Assembly: GCA_004332195.1 (NCBI GenBank)
Contig: SJBG01000002.1
Span: 1 to 64,000 of the forward strand
DNA from: Desulfobulbaceae bacterium
Lineage (GTDB): Bacteria; Desulfobacterota; Desulfobulbia; Desulfobulbales; Desulfurivibrionaceae
Reading direction: 5' to 3'
DNA length: 64,000 bases
A program made the position numbers and the translations under genes. Position 1 is the stretch's first letter, and each line of letters opens with the position of its first letter. The notes under the pieces were generated by a model. That model saw nothing but the letters and a program-made list of their open reading frames with translations, searched no databases and was not told the origin of the DNA. Shown here piece by piece: positions 8,123 to 18,018 of the stretch.

Positions 8123-9574
8123 TTAGCGCAAGCCGATGGCTACAAAGCGACTCTGGCCTTGGTAACGAACCAGTAGCAGCACCCCTTGACCCTCCATAGC
8201 GTTTCTCATCAACTCAACATATTGGTCCAAGTTTTTTACCGCCTGCTGGTTGATCTCGACGATCAATTCACCCCGACGTAATCCAGCCCGGGCCGCAGCG
8301 GAACCTGGCTCAACTTGAGCGATCAGCACCCCGGCATCATCCTTAATTCCCAAGGAACGAGCCACCTCCGGAGTCAACTCCTGCACCCCCAGGCCCAGCA
8401 TTTCTTCAGCTTGACGAGTTTTAACCGCCTGCTCCCCGCCCTCCTCCTCAAGTTTGCCGATGGTCACCTGCAGCTCCTTTTTTTTACCTTGGCGCACAAT
8501 CACCATGTTGATCTTCTGACCCACCGGAGTTTGGGCCACCAGGTTGGGGATCATCGTCATCTTGGTGATTTCCGTGCCTTCGTATTCAATAATCACATCC
8601 CCAGGGAGCATCCCGGCTTGGGCCGCCGGCCCCTCGGGGCTGACCTCGCCTACCAGGGCGCCGATCGGTCGTTCCAACCTAAACTGACGAGCCAGCTCGG
8701 GAGTCACCGGCTGGATCAGCACTCCCAGCCAGCCGCGGGTTACAACGCCATAATCACGCAGTTGGGCTATAACTTTTCTGGCCATATCCACCGGAATAGC
8801 AAAACCTATTCCGATATTACCGCCCCCTCGAGTGATGATGGCGGTGTTGATCCCAACCATCTCGCCTTCGAGGTTAAAGAGGGGGCCCCCGGAATTGCCG
8901 GGGTTAATCGAGGCATCGGTCTGAATAAAATTCTGATGGGGGCCGTCACCCAGGGAACGTCCCTTGCCGCTGACAATTCCAGCGGTCACGGTCTGCTCGA
9001 ACCCGAAAGGATTGCCGATGGCCAACACCCAATCGCCCACTCGGAGTTTTGTCGAATCGCCATGTTTAACGGCAGGCAAAGGAGTCTTGGGTGAAATTTT
9101 GAGCAAAGCCAGGTCGGTCTTGGGATCGCGGCCAACGATTTCGGCTTCGTATTCCTCAAAATTGCTTAAACGAATATTGATGGAATCGGCGTTTTTCACC
9201 ACATGATTATTGGTAACGATGTAACCATCGGCGGAAATGATCACCCCGGAACCAAGACTGGTTCGGCGCATCTCTCTGGGCGGCATCTGTGGACCCCTGG
9301 GATGGGAATCAAAGAAGCGACGAAACATCTCCGGAACTCTTTCGTTATCGAAGAAAAAATCATGAGGCGATCTGGAGACTTGGACCACTTTAGTAGTATA
9401 GATATTGACCACCGACGGCCCGAGTTTTTCGGCCAGATCGGCAAAGGATGGAGGCGCTGCGGCCTGGGCCATTGTCCCGGTCAAAACCATGACAGCAAAA
9501 ACAGTAATCAGCAAAAACAGGCGGGGAAAAATTCCACCTCGAGACACCGCGGCCGCGGTAATTGAGCACTTCAT
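8123..9574 (-). CDS. Periplasmic serine protease HtrA/DegP family
   Basis: This 483-aa DegP/DegQ/MucD-type protease degrades misfolded periplasmic proteins. A signal peptide (hydrophobic run about residues 16-35, cleavage near AQAAA) is followed by a trypsin-like domain with the full triad: His124 (VTNNHVV), Asp154 (DPKTDLALLKI) and Ser228 (NPGNSGGPL). Two PDZ domains follow, at about 270-365 and 385-480. It is the last gene of a minus-strand group, sigma factor, anti-sigma factor, protease, the arrangement of an envelope-stress regulon. A 65-base gap separates it from the anti-sigma gene, so an internal promoter is possible. Confidence 0.93.
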   Translation of the reverse strand: MKCSITAAAVSRGGIFPRLFLLITVFAVMVLTGTMAQAAAPPSFADLAEKLGPSVVNIYTTKVVQVSRSPHDFFFDNERVPEMFRRFFDSHPRGPQMPPREMRRTSLGSGVIISADGYIVTNNHVVKNADSINIRLSNFEEYEAEIVGRDPKTDLALLKISPKTPLPAVKHGDSTKLRVGDWVLAIGNPFGFEQTVTAGIVSGKGRSLGDGPHQNFIQTDASINPGNSGGPLFNLEGEMVGINTAIITRGGGNIGIGFAIPVDMARKVIAQLRDYGVVTRGWLGVLIQPVTPELARQFRLERPIGALVGEVSPEGPAAQAGMLPGDVIIEYEGTEITKMTMIPNLVAQTPVGQKINMVIVRQGKKKELQVTIGKLEEEGGEQAVKTRQAEEMLGLGVQELTPEVARSLGIKDDAGVLIAQVEPGSAAARAGLRRGELIVEINQQAVKNLDQYVELMRNAMEGQGVLLLVRYQGQSRFVAIGLR

Positions 9575-9639
9575 AAAAATCTCCTTTCGTTTGGTTTCGT
9601 CTTAGTTTTATCCGTCGGTCTCCGGTCTCCTGATAACGG

Positions 9640-10464
9640 CTACCGACTGCTGATCGCAACCCTGAGAGTTGTCTTGTCTGCACCGAATCCTGCCGAAAAA
9701 GCCGCCAACGGGGTAATAGCCGCAGGATGCTCAGCCAACATCGCCCGCAAACGAGGCAATTCTCCGGTCGGCAACTCCAGCAACAACATTTCCCGATGAA
9801 AATACCCCACTCGCCAGGCAGGGTGCGCAAAGCACTGGCGGAACAAGGTGGCTAGAACTTCCGGTCCCGCGTCATGGAAAACCACCAGGATATCCGGTCG
9901 CTCTATTCCATCCAGCCGGAACGACAGCGAAGGAGCCGGCAGAACATCCACCAACGATGGCGACAAATGATCGGTCCGGGGGCGAGCGGTGGAGGCTGGA
10001 GTGGCGCCGGGGACGAGCAATCGGGGGCGCTCTGTCGTAAGTTGGGTCCGGGAGGATTCGGCGACCACTGAATTTGCCTGCAAATCGGGCAAAGAGGCCG
10101 GCGGCAATGAGCCCTTAACCAGCACCGCCAGGACCATGACCATGGCCACAGTGGCGACGGTAGTGGGCAACGAAACGGAAAAATCACGGCGGTGCCAATA
10201 GTCGACAAAGCAGGCCAACCAAGATGATCTCGCAAGCTGCGGAGGGTGCTCCGCCACCGCCGCTAAAATTTTAGGCAGCAGGTCGGACGGAGCCGGTAAC
10301 GACTCCAGGTCATGCACCCGCTTAACGGTGGCTTGAAAAGACCGCCATTGGTCGCAGCAACTTGGGCAGCCATCCAGGTGGCCACGGAAGGCCGCCTGCT
10401 CGGCCGGGCCCAAATCCTGATCCAGACGGGCGCTAAACCACGACGGAATCCGGGAACAATCCAT
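9640..10464 (-). CDS. Anti-sigma factor with zinc-finger N terminus
   Basis: The 274-aa protein starts with a ZAS-type zinc-binding segment (HLDGCPSCC, His28-x3-Cys-x2-Cys) that would hold the cognate sigma factor in the cytoplasm. A single membrane helix follows near residues 105-125 (VATVAMVMVLAVLVKG), then a periplasmic part of about 145 residues with a Pro-rich linker. It lies 22 bases downstream of the ECF sigma gene, so it is almost certainly its anti-sigma factor. The periplasmic domain is not a recognised RseA or MucA sensor domain. A 3'-adjacent HtrA protease points to control by regulated proteolysis. Confidence 0.8.
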   Translation of the reverse strand: MDCSRIPSWFSARLDQDLGPAEQAAFRGHLDGCPSCCDQWRSFQATVKRVHDLESLPAPSDLLPKILAAVAEHPPQLARSSWLACFVDYWHRRDFSVSLPTTVATVAMVMVLAVLVKGSLPPASLPDLQANSVVAESSRTQLTTERPRLLVPGATPASTARPRTDHLSPSLVDVLPAPSLSFRLDGIERPDILVVFHDAGPEVLATLFRQCFAHPAWRVGYFHREMLLLELPTGELPRLRAMLAEHPAAITPLAAFSAGFGADKTTLRVAISSR

Positions 10465-10486
10465 ACTTTCCTCTTACTAAAATTTT

Positions 10487-11203
10487 TTACCTAATTTTTT
10501 CCAGCCGGTTTTTCAAGGCCAGACGGGCTCGATTCAACTTCGATTTGACGGTCCCCAGAGGAATCGCCAGAATTTCGGAAATTTCATCATAGGAAAAACC
10601 TTCTATATCCCTCAGCAGGACAACCTCCTTTTCCGCCGGGGCCAGCTCGGCGATGGCCCGTCGGACTAAACGATCCTGATCCCGCTGGGCTAACACCCTT
10701 TCCGGGGACTCTCCATCGGTCAGGTGCAGGGGGCAGTCGGGATCATCAATGGATCTGCTACGAAAAAACCCCCGCCGCTGTAGGCGTTTGTAGCGATTGC
10801 GGCAATGGTTCAGGGCCAACTGATAAAGCCAGGAGCTAAACTTGGCTTCCTCCCGGAGGCTGGCCAGTGAGCGGTGGACGGTGATAAAAATATCCTGGGT
10901 TAGATCCTTGGCCTCTTCTTCGTCTTTGACGTAATTATAGGCCAGGTTATAGATCTTTCGCTGATGCAAACCGACCAGCCGGGCAAAGGCCAGATCATCA
11001 CCCCGACGCAAAGCTCGGACCAACTCCGCGCTTTCATTTTCTTCTGGTTGCGACGTCGCGGAATGCAAAGAGGCACCGTACTCCCGAGTAAATGGCAGAC
11101 AGCCTATACCCTTGTAAAGTTCCGAATGTCTGCCAAAGTTTTTTTGTGAATATAGATGCCGCAGCAGGGCCAAGCGTTCATTGTCCGCTGAGGCGAGCAA
11201 CAA
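10487..11203 (-). CDS. rpoE: ECF sigma factor, RpoE-like
   Basis: The core has sigma region 2 (LAFARLVGLHQRKIYNLAYN, then EEAKDLTQDIFITVHRSLAS and FSSWLYQLALNHCRNRYKRL) and region 4 (ELAPAEKEVVLLRDIEGFSY, EIPLGTVKSKLNRAR-like HTH). It would direct RNA polymerase to envelope-stress promoters. The open frame gives 238 aa, but about 45 N-terminal residues precede recognisable homology, so the true start is probably further in (around ENESAELVRAL, about 11050). It heads the group with the anti-sigma and htrA genes. Autoregulation would be typical, but no promoter was confirmed. Confidence 0.88.
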   Translation of the reverse strand: MLLASADNERLALLRHLYSQKNFGRHSELYKGIGCLPFTREYGASLHSATSQPEENESAELVRALRRGDDLAFARLVGLHQRKIYNLAYNYVKDEEEAKDLTQDIFITVHRSLASLREEAKFSSWLYQLALNHCRNRYKRLQRRGFFRSRSIDDPDCPLHLTDGESPERVLAQRDQDRLVRRAIAELAPAEKEVVLLRDIEGFSYDEISEILAIPLGTVKSKLNRARLALKNRLEKIR

Positions 11204-11407
11204 ACGCCGACAGGATAAAACAACGTATGCTATCCTTTACCTCACCCCAGCGCAAGGTAAAGAAACAACGAACCAAGACCGACCAAAAGGCCTGCGCATA
11301 TTCAAGGTGGCCTCAAGATCATTGCCAGCGCCATGACGCTGTGTTAGGCTGACGGTCGTATCCGCCTTCCAGAAGTACGCATCCGAAAACAATAAAGTGA
11401 CTTAATT

Positions 11408-11812
11408 ATGACCCAGGAATTCGATATTGATAAAATCATCCAGGACCTGAAAAAAATCATGCCCTTCAAAGACGGGACCAGGGAGGGGGATATCGTGCTG
11501 ATTATCGCCGATCAGCTCTTTTATGCAATAATTACCGAAATTGTCCGCGATAATAGCCGGCGCGCCGAGTGGTGGCACGTCACCTTCCAGTTGTTGACCA
11601 TCCCCCCCCGCCGAGTGATCTGGACCCTACGGGAACCCCAATTCAACGGCCAAGAGGTTTTCACCATGGGCGGAGAAAAACGTTTTATTAAGGCAATTTC
11701 ATGGTCGGCGGAAGGTGGGCCGCCACCGACCGCCGATCCCACCCCCAAAACTGAATCGGCCCCGGGTAAAAGCCCATCTCGACGCAAATCGCACCTTAAA
11801 GTAATCAAGTAG
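11408..11812 (+). CDS. Unknown 134-aa protein
   Basis: This small soluble protein has a compact N-terminal part (residues 1-97, with REGDIVLIIADQLFYAIITE and EWWHVTFQLLTIPPRRVIWT) and a Pro/Ser/Lys-rich disordered tail. No family is recognised. The beta-rich N-terminal segment could be an SH3-like or ligand-binding fold; this is speculation. A GTTAGGC lies upstream near 11341 and a collapsed CATAAT...GTTATG palindrome just after the stop (about 11829-11846), faintly like degenerate cassette borders. It is separated from thiL by 83 bases. Confidence 0.6.
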   Translation: MTQEFDIDKIIQDLKKIMPFKDGTREGDIVLIIADQLFYAIITEIVRDNSRRAEWWHVTFQLLTIPPRRVIWTLREPQFNGQEVFTMGGEKRFIKAISWSAEGGPPPTADPTPKTESAPGKSPSRRKSHLKVIK

Positions 11813-11895
11813 GGCATAATAGCAACGTTATGTAACCAGCGCCTGGAACGGAAAATCAAAAAAAACCAGACCCTATAGCTGAGAGAACCCCAAAC

Positions 11896-12972
11896 ATGAT
11901 CACCGAACGGGAGTTGATCGCCGCTATTGAACGTCGGACGATCACGCGAACACCCGCCGTCGCCATCGACAACTTAGCAGCGACAGGAGCAGTTCAAGTC
12001 CAGCCGCCCTCCGGACTTTTGCAAGGCATTGGTGATGATTGCGCGGTCTGGCGACCGATAGCCGGCGAGGTTTCTCTGGTCACCACCGACACCCTGGTGG
12101 AGGGGGTTCACTTTAACCGCTCTTGGCACCCCCCCCGGCTTTTGGGGCGCAAGGCGGTGACGGTCAATATGAGCGATATCGCCGCGATGGGCGGGCGGCC
12201 CCGTTTTGTTCTGCTCTCCCTGGGGCTAAACGGCGACGAAGGGGAACAATGGATCAACGACCTGCTGGACGGGCTGACTGAAGCCGTGCAAGAATACCGA
12301 TCCGTCCTGATTGGCGGGGATACGGTGCGCAGTCCCGGCGGAGTAATGCTTGCGATTACCGTTATCGGCGAGGCAACCCCCGGTCGAGTTTGCCACCGTT
12401 TTGGCGGGCGCGGCGGAGATTCGGTCTGGGTTGGCGGCCCCCTGGGATTGGCCGCCGCCGGCCTGGAGCTCTGCCGCCGGGGGCTGGCCGATCAACAACC
12501 ATGGCGGGCCGCGGTGCAAGCTCATCTCGACCCCGAAGCCCAGGTTGAACTGGGGGAAAAGCTGGCCGCTACCGGACTGATCCACGCCATGATAGACCTT
12601 TCCGACGGTTTGGCCACTGATCTGGCCCATCTCTGTGAGGCCTCCGGATCGTCTTCCAAAAGCAAGGCCGCCCGGGGAGCCGAGATCGCCGCGGAATTAC
12701 TGCCAATCCCGGAGATCGTCCACCGGGCCGCGCGTTTTTGTGCTATCGACCCCCTAAGTTGGGCTTTAAGCGGCGGCGAGGATTATCGGCTGCTCTTTAC
12801 CACCGCCCCGGAAAACGACGAGGCCGTGATCCGGCTGGCCGCCGCAAGCTCCAACCCGCAACTGACCCGAATTGGCCGACTAACGACACAACCCGGCATC
12901 ATTTTGCGGCAGAACGGCAGTAGCCGGAAAATCGACTATGGCGGTTACGATCATTTCAGGTCGCCATCATGA
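11896..12972 (+). CDS. thiL: Thiamine-monophosphate kinase
   Basis: ThiL (358 aa) phosphorylates thiamine monophosphate to thiamine pyrophosphate in the cytoplasm. PurM-like motifs are clear: GIGDDCAVW near residue 45, [56 protein letters not shown] and [13 protein letters not shown] short Ser/Lys-rich insert ([11 protein letters not shown], about residue 251) is extra. Its last codons overlap the start of uvrB by 4 bases, so the pair is translationally coupled. Confidence 0.93.
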   Translation: MITERELIAAIERRTITRTPAVAIDNLAATGAVQVQPPSGLLQGIGDDCAVWRPIAGEVSLVTTDTLVEGVHFNRSWHPPRLLGRKAVTVNMSDIAAMGGRPRFVLLSLGLNGDEGEQWINDLLDGLTEAVQEYRSVLIGGDTVRSPGGVMLAITVIGEATPGRVCHRFGGRGGDSVWVGGPLGLAAAGLELCRRGLADQQPWRAAVQAHLDPEAQVELGEKLAATGLIHAMIDLSDGLATDLAHLCEASGSSSKSKAARGAEIAAELLPIPEIVHRAARFCAIDPLSWALSGGEDYRLLFTTAPENDEAVIRLAAASSNPQLTRIGRLTTQPGIILRQNGSSRKIDYGGYDHFRSPS

Positions 12973-14969
12973 TCTTTACCATGACCACCGACTTTGAGCC
13001 CGCCGGGGATCAACCGCAGGCCATCGCCCTGCTCAGTCAGGGCGTTGAGCAGGGACTAGACCACCAGATCCTGTTGGGGGTAACCGGTTCGGGCAAAACC
13101 TTCACCATGGCCAGGGTAATTGCCGCCACTAACCGACCGGCCCTGATCATGGCCCCCAACAAAACCCTGGCCGCTCAGCTCTACTCCGAGTTCAAGGAAC
13201 TTTTTCCCCATAACGCCGTGGAGTACTTCGTCAGCTACTACGACTACTACCAGCCCGAGGCTTACATTCCCCAGAGCGACACCTACATCGAAAAAGACTC
13301 GGCCATCAACGACACCATCGACAAGATGCGCCACGGGGCCACCCGATCCCTGCTGACCCGCCGCGATGTAATCATCATTGCCTCGGTTTCCTGCATTTAC
13401 GGTCTGGGTTCACCGGTCGAGTACCTGAACATGCACCTGGCCCTCAAATGCGGCGAGGATTATCCCCCCGCCGAAATTCAGCGACGCCTGGTCCACTTGC
13501 TCTACGAGCGCAACGATTACTCCTTTCATCGCGGCAGTTTTCGGGTGAGAGGGGATGTTATTGAAATTTTTCCGGTGCACGAAGAAGAGCGGGCCCTGCG
13601 GGTGGAGCTGTTCGGCGATACGATCGAGGCCATCCGGGTGGTGGACCCCCTGCGGGGGGTGGTCTATGAAGATCTGAGCGAGGCGACGGTCTTCCCCAGC
13701 AGCCACTTTGTTACCTCCAAAGATCGCAGGCGGCAGGCGACCAAAACCATCAAAGCCGAACTTAAAGAGCGACTGGCCGAACTTGGCGGACAAAATCGTC
13801 TTCTGGAGGCCCAGCGCCTGGAGCAACGAACCAACTTCGACCTGGAAATGCTTCAGGAACTGGGTTACTGCCACGGAATCGAAAACTACAGCCGCCACTT
13901 CACCGGCCGACCCGCCGGGGATCCCCCCCCCACCCTGCTCGACTATTTCCCCGAAGATTTTTTACTCTTTGTTGATGAATCCCACGTCAGCCTTCCTCAG
14001 GTGCGGGGGATGTACCGGGGCGACCGCTCCCGCAAAAACACCCTGGTGGAATACGGTTTTCGTTTGCCCTCGGCCCTGGACAACCGGCCGCTGATGTTCG
14101 ACGAGTTCACCGCCAGAATCAACCAGGCGATTTACGTTTCCGCCACCCCCGGCGATTACGAACTGGCAACGGCGAACGGTCGCGTGGTGGAACAAGTTAT
14201 TCGTCCCACCGGCCTGGTGGATCCGGCCATCGAGGTGCGTCCCGCCTCCGGCCAGGTGGATGACCTGCTGGCGGAAATTCGCAGGCGGGCGCGGCGGGAC
14301 GAAGCGGTCCTGATCACCACCCTGACCAAACGAATGGCTGAGGATTTGTGTGACTACTACGCCAAACTCGGGGTCCGGGTCCGCTATCTGCATGCCGATA
14401 TCAAAACCCTGGAACGGATGGATCTGCTGCGTGACTTGCGGCGGCGCGAGTACGATGTCCTGGTGGGAATCAACCTGCTGCGGGAGGGCCTGGATCTCCC
14501 CGAAGTTTCCCTGGTGGCCGTGCTCGACGCCGACAAGGAGGGCTTTCTGCGCAGCGAGCGCTCACTAATTCAAACCTGCGGCCGGGCCGCCCGTAATGCT
14601 GAAGGTCTGGTAATTCTTTACGGGGACAAGGTCAGCGCAGCCATGGCCCAAACCATCGCCGAAACCAATCGCCGCCGGGCCATCCAGGCCGCCTATAACC
14701 GGGAATACGGCATCACCCCGGCCACTATCCGCTCGCGCATCAAGGATATCATGGCCGGGGTCCATGCACCGGATTACCCCAAGCTGGAGCCCGCGGCAAC
14801 GGTGGTGGCGGAAGGCCAAACCGCATTTGCCAACTTGACTGATTTAAGACGAGAAGTCAAGGAGCTGAACAAGGCTATGAATGAAGCGGCCCGAGAACTG
14901 GCCTTCGAGGATGCGGCCGAACTGCGGGACCGGATCAAGGCGTTAAGAAAAGAAGAGCTTAACTGGTAG
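12969..14969 (+). CDS. uvrB: UvrABC system protein B
   Basis: UvrB (666 aa, normal length) verifies DNA damage with UvrA and recruits UvrC for nucleotide excision repair. The Walker A motif GVTGSGKT lies near residue 40, the beta-hairpin region [20 protein letters not shown] near 95, helicase motifs further on ([43 protein letters not shown]), and a UVR domain closes the protein ([20 protein letters not shown]). It overlaps thiL by 4 bases. The downstream spacer is a run of octamer repeats. Confidence 0.97.
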   Translation: MIFTMTTDFEPAGDQPQAIALLSQGVEQGLDHQILLGVTGSGKTFTMARVIAATNRPALIMAPNKTLAAQLYSEFKELFPHNAVEYFVSYYDYYQPEAYIPQSDTYIEKDSAINDTIDKMRHGATRSLLTRRDVIIIASVSCIYGLGSPVEYLNMHLALKCGEDYPPAEIQRRLVHLLYERNDYSFHRGSFRVRGDVIEIFPVHEEERALRVELFGDTIEAIRVVDPLRGVVYEDLSEATVFPSSHFVTSKDRRRQATKTIKAELKERLAELGGQNRLLEAQRLEQRTNFDLEMLQELGYCHGIENYSRHFTGRPAGDPPPTLLDYFPEDFLLFVDESHVSLPQVRGMYRGDRSRKNTLVEYGFRLPSALDNRPLMFDEFTARINQAIYVSATPGDYELATANGRVVEQVIRPTGLVDPAIEVRPASGQVDDLLAEIRRRARRDEAVLITTLTKRMAEDLCDYYAKLGVRVRYLHADIKTLERMDLLRDLRRREYDVLVGINLLREGLDLPEVSLVAVLDADKEGFLRSERSLIQTCGRAARNAEGLVILYGDKVSAAMAQTIAETNRRRAIQAAYNREYGITPATIRSRIKDIMAGVHAPDYPKLEPAATVVAEGQTAFANLTDLRREVKELNKAMNEAARELAFEDAAELRDRIKALRKEELNW

Positions 14970-14974
14970 CAATC

Positions 14975-15070
14975 AAGTCGGCAAATCGGTAAATCGGTAA
15001 ATCGGTAAATCGGTAAATCGGTAAATCGAAAAAACAGCATATCGATAAATTGGCAAACCGGTAAATCGGG
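14975..15070. repeat. Octamer tandem repeat between uvrB and the acyltransferase
   Basis: The 8-base unit AAATCGGT occurs five times in perfect succession (14983-15022), with degenerate units on both sides reaching about 15070. It fills the whole spacer between the uvrB stop and the next ATG at 15077, so the repeat also contains the expected ribosome binding region. This is a likely slippage hotspot. Confidence 0.9.
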
Positions 15071-15076
15071 ATCATC

Positions 15077-15763
15077 ATGGCGATCAAAAACCTCTACACG
15101 CGAACTCTGATCCATCGTCTAGCCCCCCCGCTCCATCAACTGATCAGCCGTGGCCTGTTTGCCACCTGCCGGGTGCAAACCGGCGGTCTTGAGCATCTCC
15201 ACCATTGTCTGCAAAACCAGCCTTTTATTTCATCATGCTGGCATCAGGCGATCTTTTTTCATCTTTACCAGGTCAAGCGTCAGCAGATGGCCATTGACTC
15301 AACGGCCCGCTGGGTCCTGATGGTCTCGGCCAGCGATGACGCCGAACTGCTCAGCGGGGCCTTGCGGCTGATGCAGGCGGAACTGGTCCGAGGTTCTCGC
15401 AGCCGGGGCGGGGTGTCGGCCCTCAAGGCCCTGATCACCAAGGTCAAGGCCGGGGCCAACGCCGGGATCATCGCTGACGGCTCCCAAGGCCCGGCCCGCG
15501 TTGCCCAGGCCGGGGCCGTACTGCTGGCATCTCACACCGGAGCCCCCATTCTCCCCTCGGCCTGGGCCGCCGACCGCTGCTGGATCTTGCGTTCCTGGGA
15601 TAACACCATGATCCCCAAGCCCCTGGCCCGAATCAGCTATCACTACGGCCCACCCATGGTTGTGCCACCCGGAATTAAGGGCGATGAGGTAGAAAAATAT
15701 CGCCGCAAACTGGAGCAAAAACTGAACGCTCTTTACCGCGAAGCCCAACGGACGTGCACGTAA
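15077..15763 (+). CDS. DUF374 lysophospholipid acyltransferase-like protein
   Basis: The 228-aa protein matches the DUF374 family of the acyltransferase superfamily. The motifs are SCWHQAIFF (in place of the usual H-x4-D region), SASDDAELLSG, RGSRSRGGVSALKALI, IIADGSQGPAR and GAPILPSAWAADRCWILRSW. Members are thought to act in lipid A or outer-membrane lipid synthesis at the inner membrane; activity on a defined substrate is not shown for most. It follows uvrB after the octamer repeat and has no clear membrane helix other than the N-terminal hydrophobic stretch. Confidence 0.8.
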   Translation: MAIKNLYTRTLIHRLAPPLHQLISRGLFATCRVQTGGLEHLHHCLQNQPFISSCWHQAIFFHLYQVKRQQMAIDSTARWVLMVSASDDAELLSGALRLMQAELVRGSRSRGGVSALKALITKVKAGANAGIIADGSQGPARVAQAGAVLLASHTGAPILPSAWAADRCWILRSWDNTMIPKPLARISYHYGPPMVVPPGIKGDEVEKYRRKLEQKLNALYREAQRTCT

Positions 15764-15793
15764 GAAGGTGCGGCCCCCGACGCGCCGGCCGGG

Positions 15794-16534
15794 TTACATA
15801 TCGAGATAATCTTTCCGCAGCGGACAGGGGGTGCTGTTGGTGTCGAACATGACCAGAATTTCCGGGATCTGCAAACGATAGGCCTCCTTAAGCATCTTCT
15901 TAAAAGGACCTTTGATTTCCCCCAGGGACGGCAAGGGCTTGATCACCGGCAGGATTTGTTCGATGGGGGCCGGAACCTTGATTTTCAGTTTCTGGTCCAA
16001 GCCCTCGGCCAGACCGATCTCCATACCGCCCTGCATGGCCCCGGTGGCCTGCTTATCCCCCAGCGATCGGAGAAAGGAGAGAATAGCGCTGATATCATTC
16101 TGCTGATAAAAAGTCTCAATCTCGGCGACAATGCCGTCATGAAATGCAGCCAGCTCTTGCAGTTTGCAGTCATAGATCTTGACATGGAAAGCCAGGTTGT
16201 CGTAGCAGGTGAAAAAGTAGCGGATAAACCGCCCCTTCCTGCTCCAACCCTTAAACCGCTGACACTCAAAAATCCGTTGTTGCAGGGTGGGGGATTCCAA
16301 CAGGTAGGGATCAAAAAAAAGGCGCTCATCAATACCCACCAAGTCGAGAAATTGCTGAATCAACTTTTCCTGGCGCAGGAGCAGATAGATTCGCATCAAA
16401 TCGAAGCTGATTCTTTTTTCGAGAATTAAAGAGTGCTCTCGTATCTTTTGGGTGTAATCCTGACTGTCTTCCTCGATAAGCTTGCGGAAACCGAAATAGC
16501 GACTTGCGATTTGCCGCTTAACCTCAGAGGCCAT
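15794..16534 (-). CDS. Unknown 246-aa cytoplasmic protein
   Basis: The start is taken at MASEVKRQIASRYFGFRKLI; an upstream ATG at 16564 is possible. The protein is rich in helices and charged residues, with RISFDLMRIYLLLRQEKLIQ, IRYFFTCYDNLAFHVKIYDC and a C-terminal segment ILPVIKPLPSLGEIKGPFKK. No domain is recognised and no signal peptide or membrane helix is seen. It is convergent with the DUF374 gene (31 bases apart). Confidence 0.65.
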   Translation of the reverse strand: MASEVKRQIASRYFGFRKLIEEDSQDYTQKIREHSLILEKRISFDLMRIYLLLRQEKLIQQFLDLVGIDERLFFDPYLLESPTLQQRIFECQRFKGWSRKGRFIRYFFTCYDNLAFHVKIYDCKLQELAAFHDGIVAEIETFYQQNDISAILSFLRSLGDKQATGAMQGGMEIGLAEGLDQKLKIKVPAPIEQILPVIKPLPSLGEIKGPFKKMLKEAYRLQIPEILVMFDTNSTPCPLRKDYLDM

Positions 16535-16863
16535 GATATCCTCAAGGCCAGGTTGCTGTACCATAATTCCCCTCCCTGCCGAGGTCCCGCATCAATAACC
16601 CGACTGGCTAACGCCTTTGCCCCGTTTTGCTAATGGTATATTTTTTTTGGGATGACAACCGGGCGCTACGTTGATTATCCTGTTCGCATATGAAGAAGCT
16701 GCTTCTTTAAAGTTGTTTTCTGCGATGTTGACTCCTTGAAAGATTCTACCTTTTTCATGTTTTTTGCACCTTGTTTTTGTCGCTTGTTTTTTGTCGCGCC
16801 CGGCAAAGTTCAAGTGGAAATTAGCCGAACGGACGGCCACTTTCAAATTGCTGAAAATATGCC
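16535..16863. other. Intergenic region, divergent promoters presumed
   Basis: This stretch separates two divergent genes (the 246-aa unknown and mltC). It is AT-rich around 16630-16800 with T-runs, so promoters are expected, but no convincing -35/-10 pair or structured RNA was identified. Confidence 0.4.
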
Positions 16864-18018
16864 ATGCCGGTAAAATTTTCTCGTCGAAACTTTCTTGTAC
16901 TGCTGGCCGCCCTGCCCTTGACCGGCTGCACCGCCAGGCAGATCCGGCGCGGAATTGCAACCGCCGGCCGCCAAATCGTCGGCGATGTGGTCGTCCCGGT
17001 TTTGACGTATATCCCGGCTAAAGGAGTGGCGGTCGTCGACCAACTGGTGCGGCGCCAAGTCCAGGCCATGGTCCGGAAAATCGTCAAACATTGGAATGAC
17101 GACCAGGTCGCCAGCGAAAGAGTCTACGTTAAGTACACCGACCAATTTAAGAGCCGAGCCATTGTCGATTTCGACCGGGGGTTGATCCGGGTGGAGACCG
17201 TCCGCGAGCAGAACCCCCGGCAAAACCTGAAAAAAGCCATCGTCGCCACCCTGTTGACCCCCGAGGACCCCAGAGCCGTGGATCTGCTCAGCGACCGGGC
17301 AGTTACGATCGGTGGTCGACCTTTTCTTTACCGACTGGTGGTGGACCAAGACGGGGAGGAGATCAGCGAGACCCGGCAAGCCGAACGTTATGCCGATTAT
17401 CTGCTGCGCACCGCCCATCAGCGAGAAAAAGTCGGCCGAATTATTCGGCACTTTGTCAGCTTCGCCATGGTTCGGGAACACCGAGGCAATCAGCGGCTCA
17501 GGTTCCATAATTACGTCCTGGTCAACGCCCGCCGCTTCAATCAACCCGTCCCGCTGATTTTCGCGATTATCGAGGCGGAAAGCAGCTTCAACCCCTTTGC
17601 CATGAGCCATGTCCCCGCCTACGGCCTGATGCAGATCGTACCTGCCAGCGCCGGTCGCGACGTCCATCAACTCCTCTATAACCGCCCCGGCACCCCCACC
17701 CGTGATTATCTGTTTATTCCCGCCAACAATATCCAAATGGGGGTCGCCTATCTCCACATTCTAAACACTCGTTACTTGCAAGGAGTTACCCACCCACTCA
17801 GCCGACAGTACTGCGTAATTGCCGGTTACAACACCGGCAGCGGCAATGTTTTAGCCGCATTTTATCGCAACAACCGCACCAAGGCCTTAAAACGAATCAA
17901 CCGCCTGCCCCCCCGCGAGGTTTACAGCCATCTGGTCCGCAACCTGCCCTTCCAGGAAACCCGCGATTATCTGTCCAAAGTGGTCCGCTTAATGAACAAC
18001 TACCAAAACCTGGCTTAA
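16864..18018 (+). CDS. mltC: Membrane-bound lytic murein transglycosylase C
   Basis: This 384-aa lipoprotein cleaves peptidoglycan glycan strands to anhydromuropeptides. The signal ends in a lipobox (ALPLTGC, Cys about residue 22). The DUF3393-type N-terminal domain spans about 60-200, followed by a C-terminal SLT goose-lysozyme-like domain with catalytic Glu in FAIIEAESSFNP, then AYGLMQIVPASAGRD, NNIQMGVAYLHIL and CVIAGYNTGSGNVL. This order is that of MltC. The start ATG at 16864 gives a proper twin-Arg/hydrophobic signal. The 3' end overlaps the convergent mtfA frame by 122 bases. Confidence 0.9.
   Translation: MPVKFSRRNFLVLLAALPLTGCTARQIRRGIATAGRQIVGDVVVPVLTYIPAKGVAVVDQLVRRQVQAMVRKIVKHWNDDQVASERVYVKYTDQFKSRAIVDFDRGLIRVETVREQNPRQNLKKAIVATLLTPEDPRAVDLLSDRAVTIGGRPFLYRLVVDQDGEEISETRQAERYADYLLRTAHQREKVGRIIRHFVSFAMVREHRGNQRLRFHNYVLVNARRFNQPVPLIFAIIEAESSFNPFAMSHVPAYGLMQIVPASAGRDVHQLLYNRPGTPTRDYLFIPANNIQMGVAYLHILNTRYLQGVTHPLSRQYCVIAGYNTGSGNVLAAFYRNNRTKALKRINRLPPREVYSHLVRNLPFQETRDYLSKVVRLMNNYQNLA

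Noticed and set aside
14975-15070. Octamer tract as a CRISPR or replication iteron array
   Set aside because: No spacers; no origin features such as DnaA boxes or a rep gene next to it.
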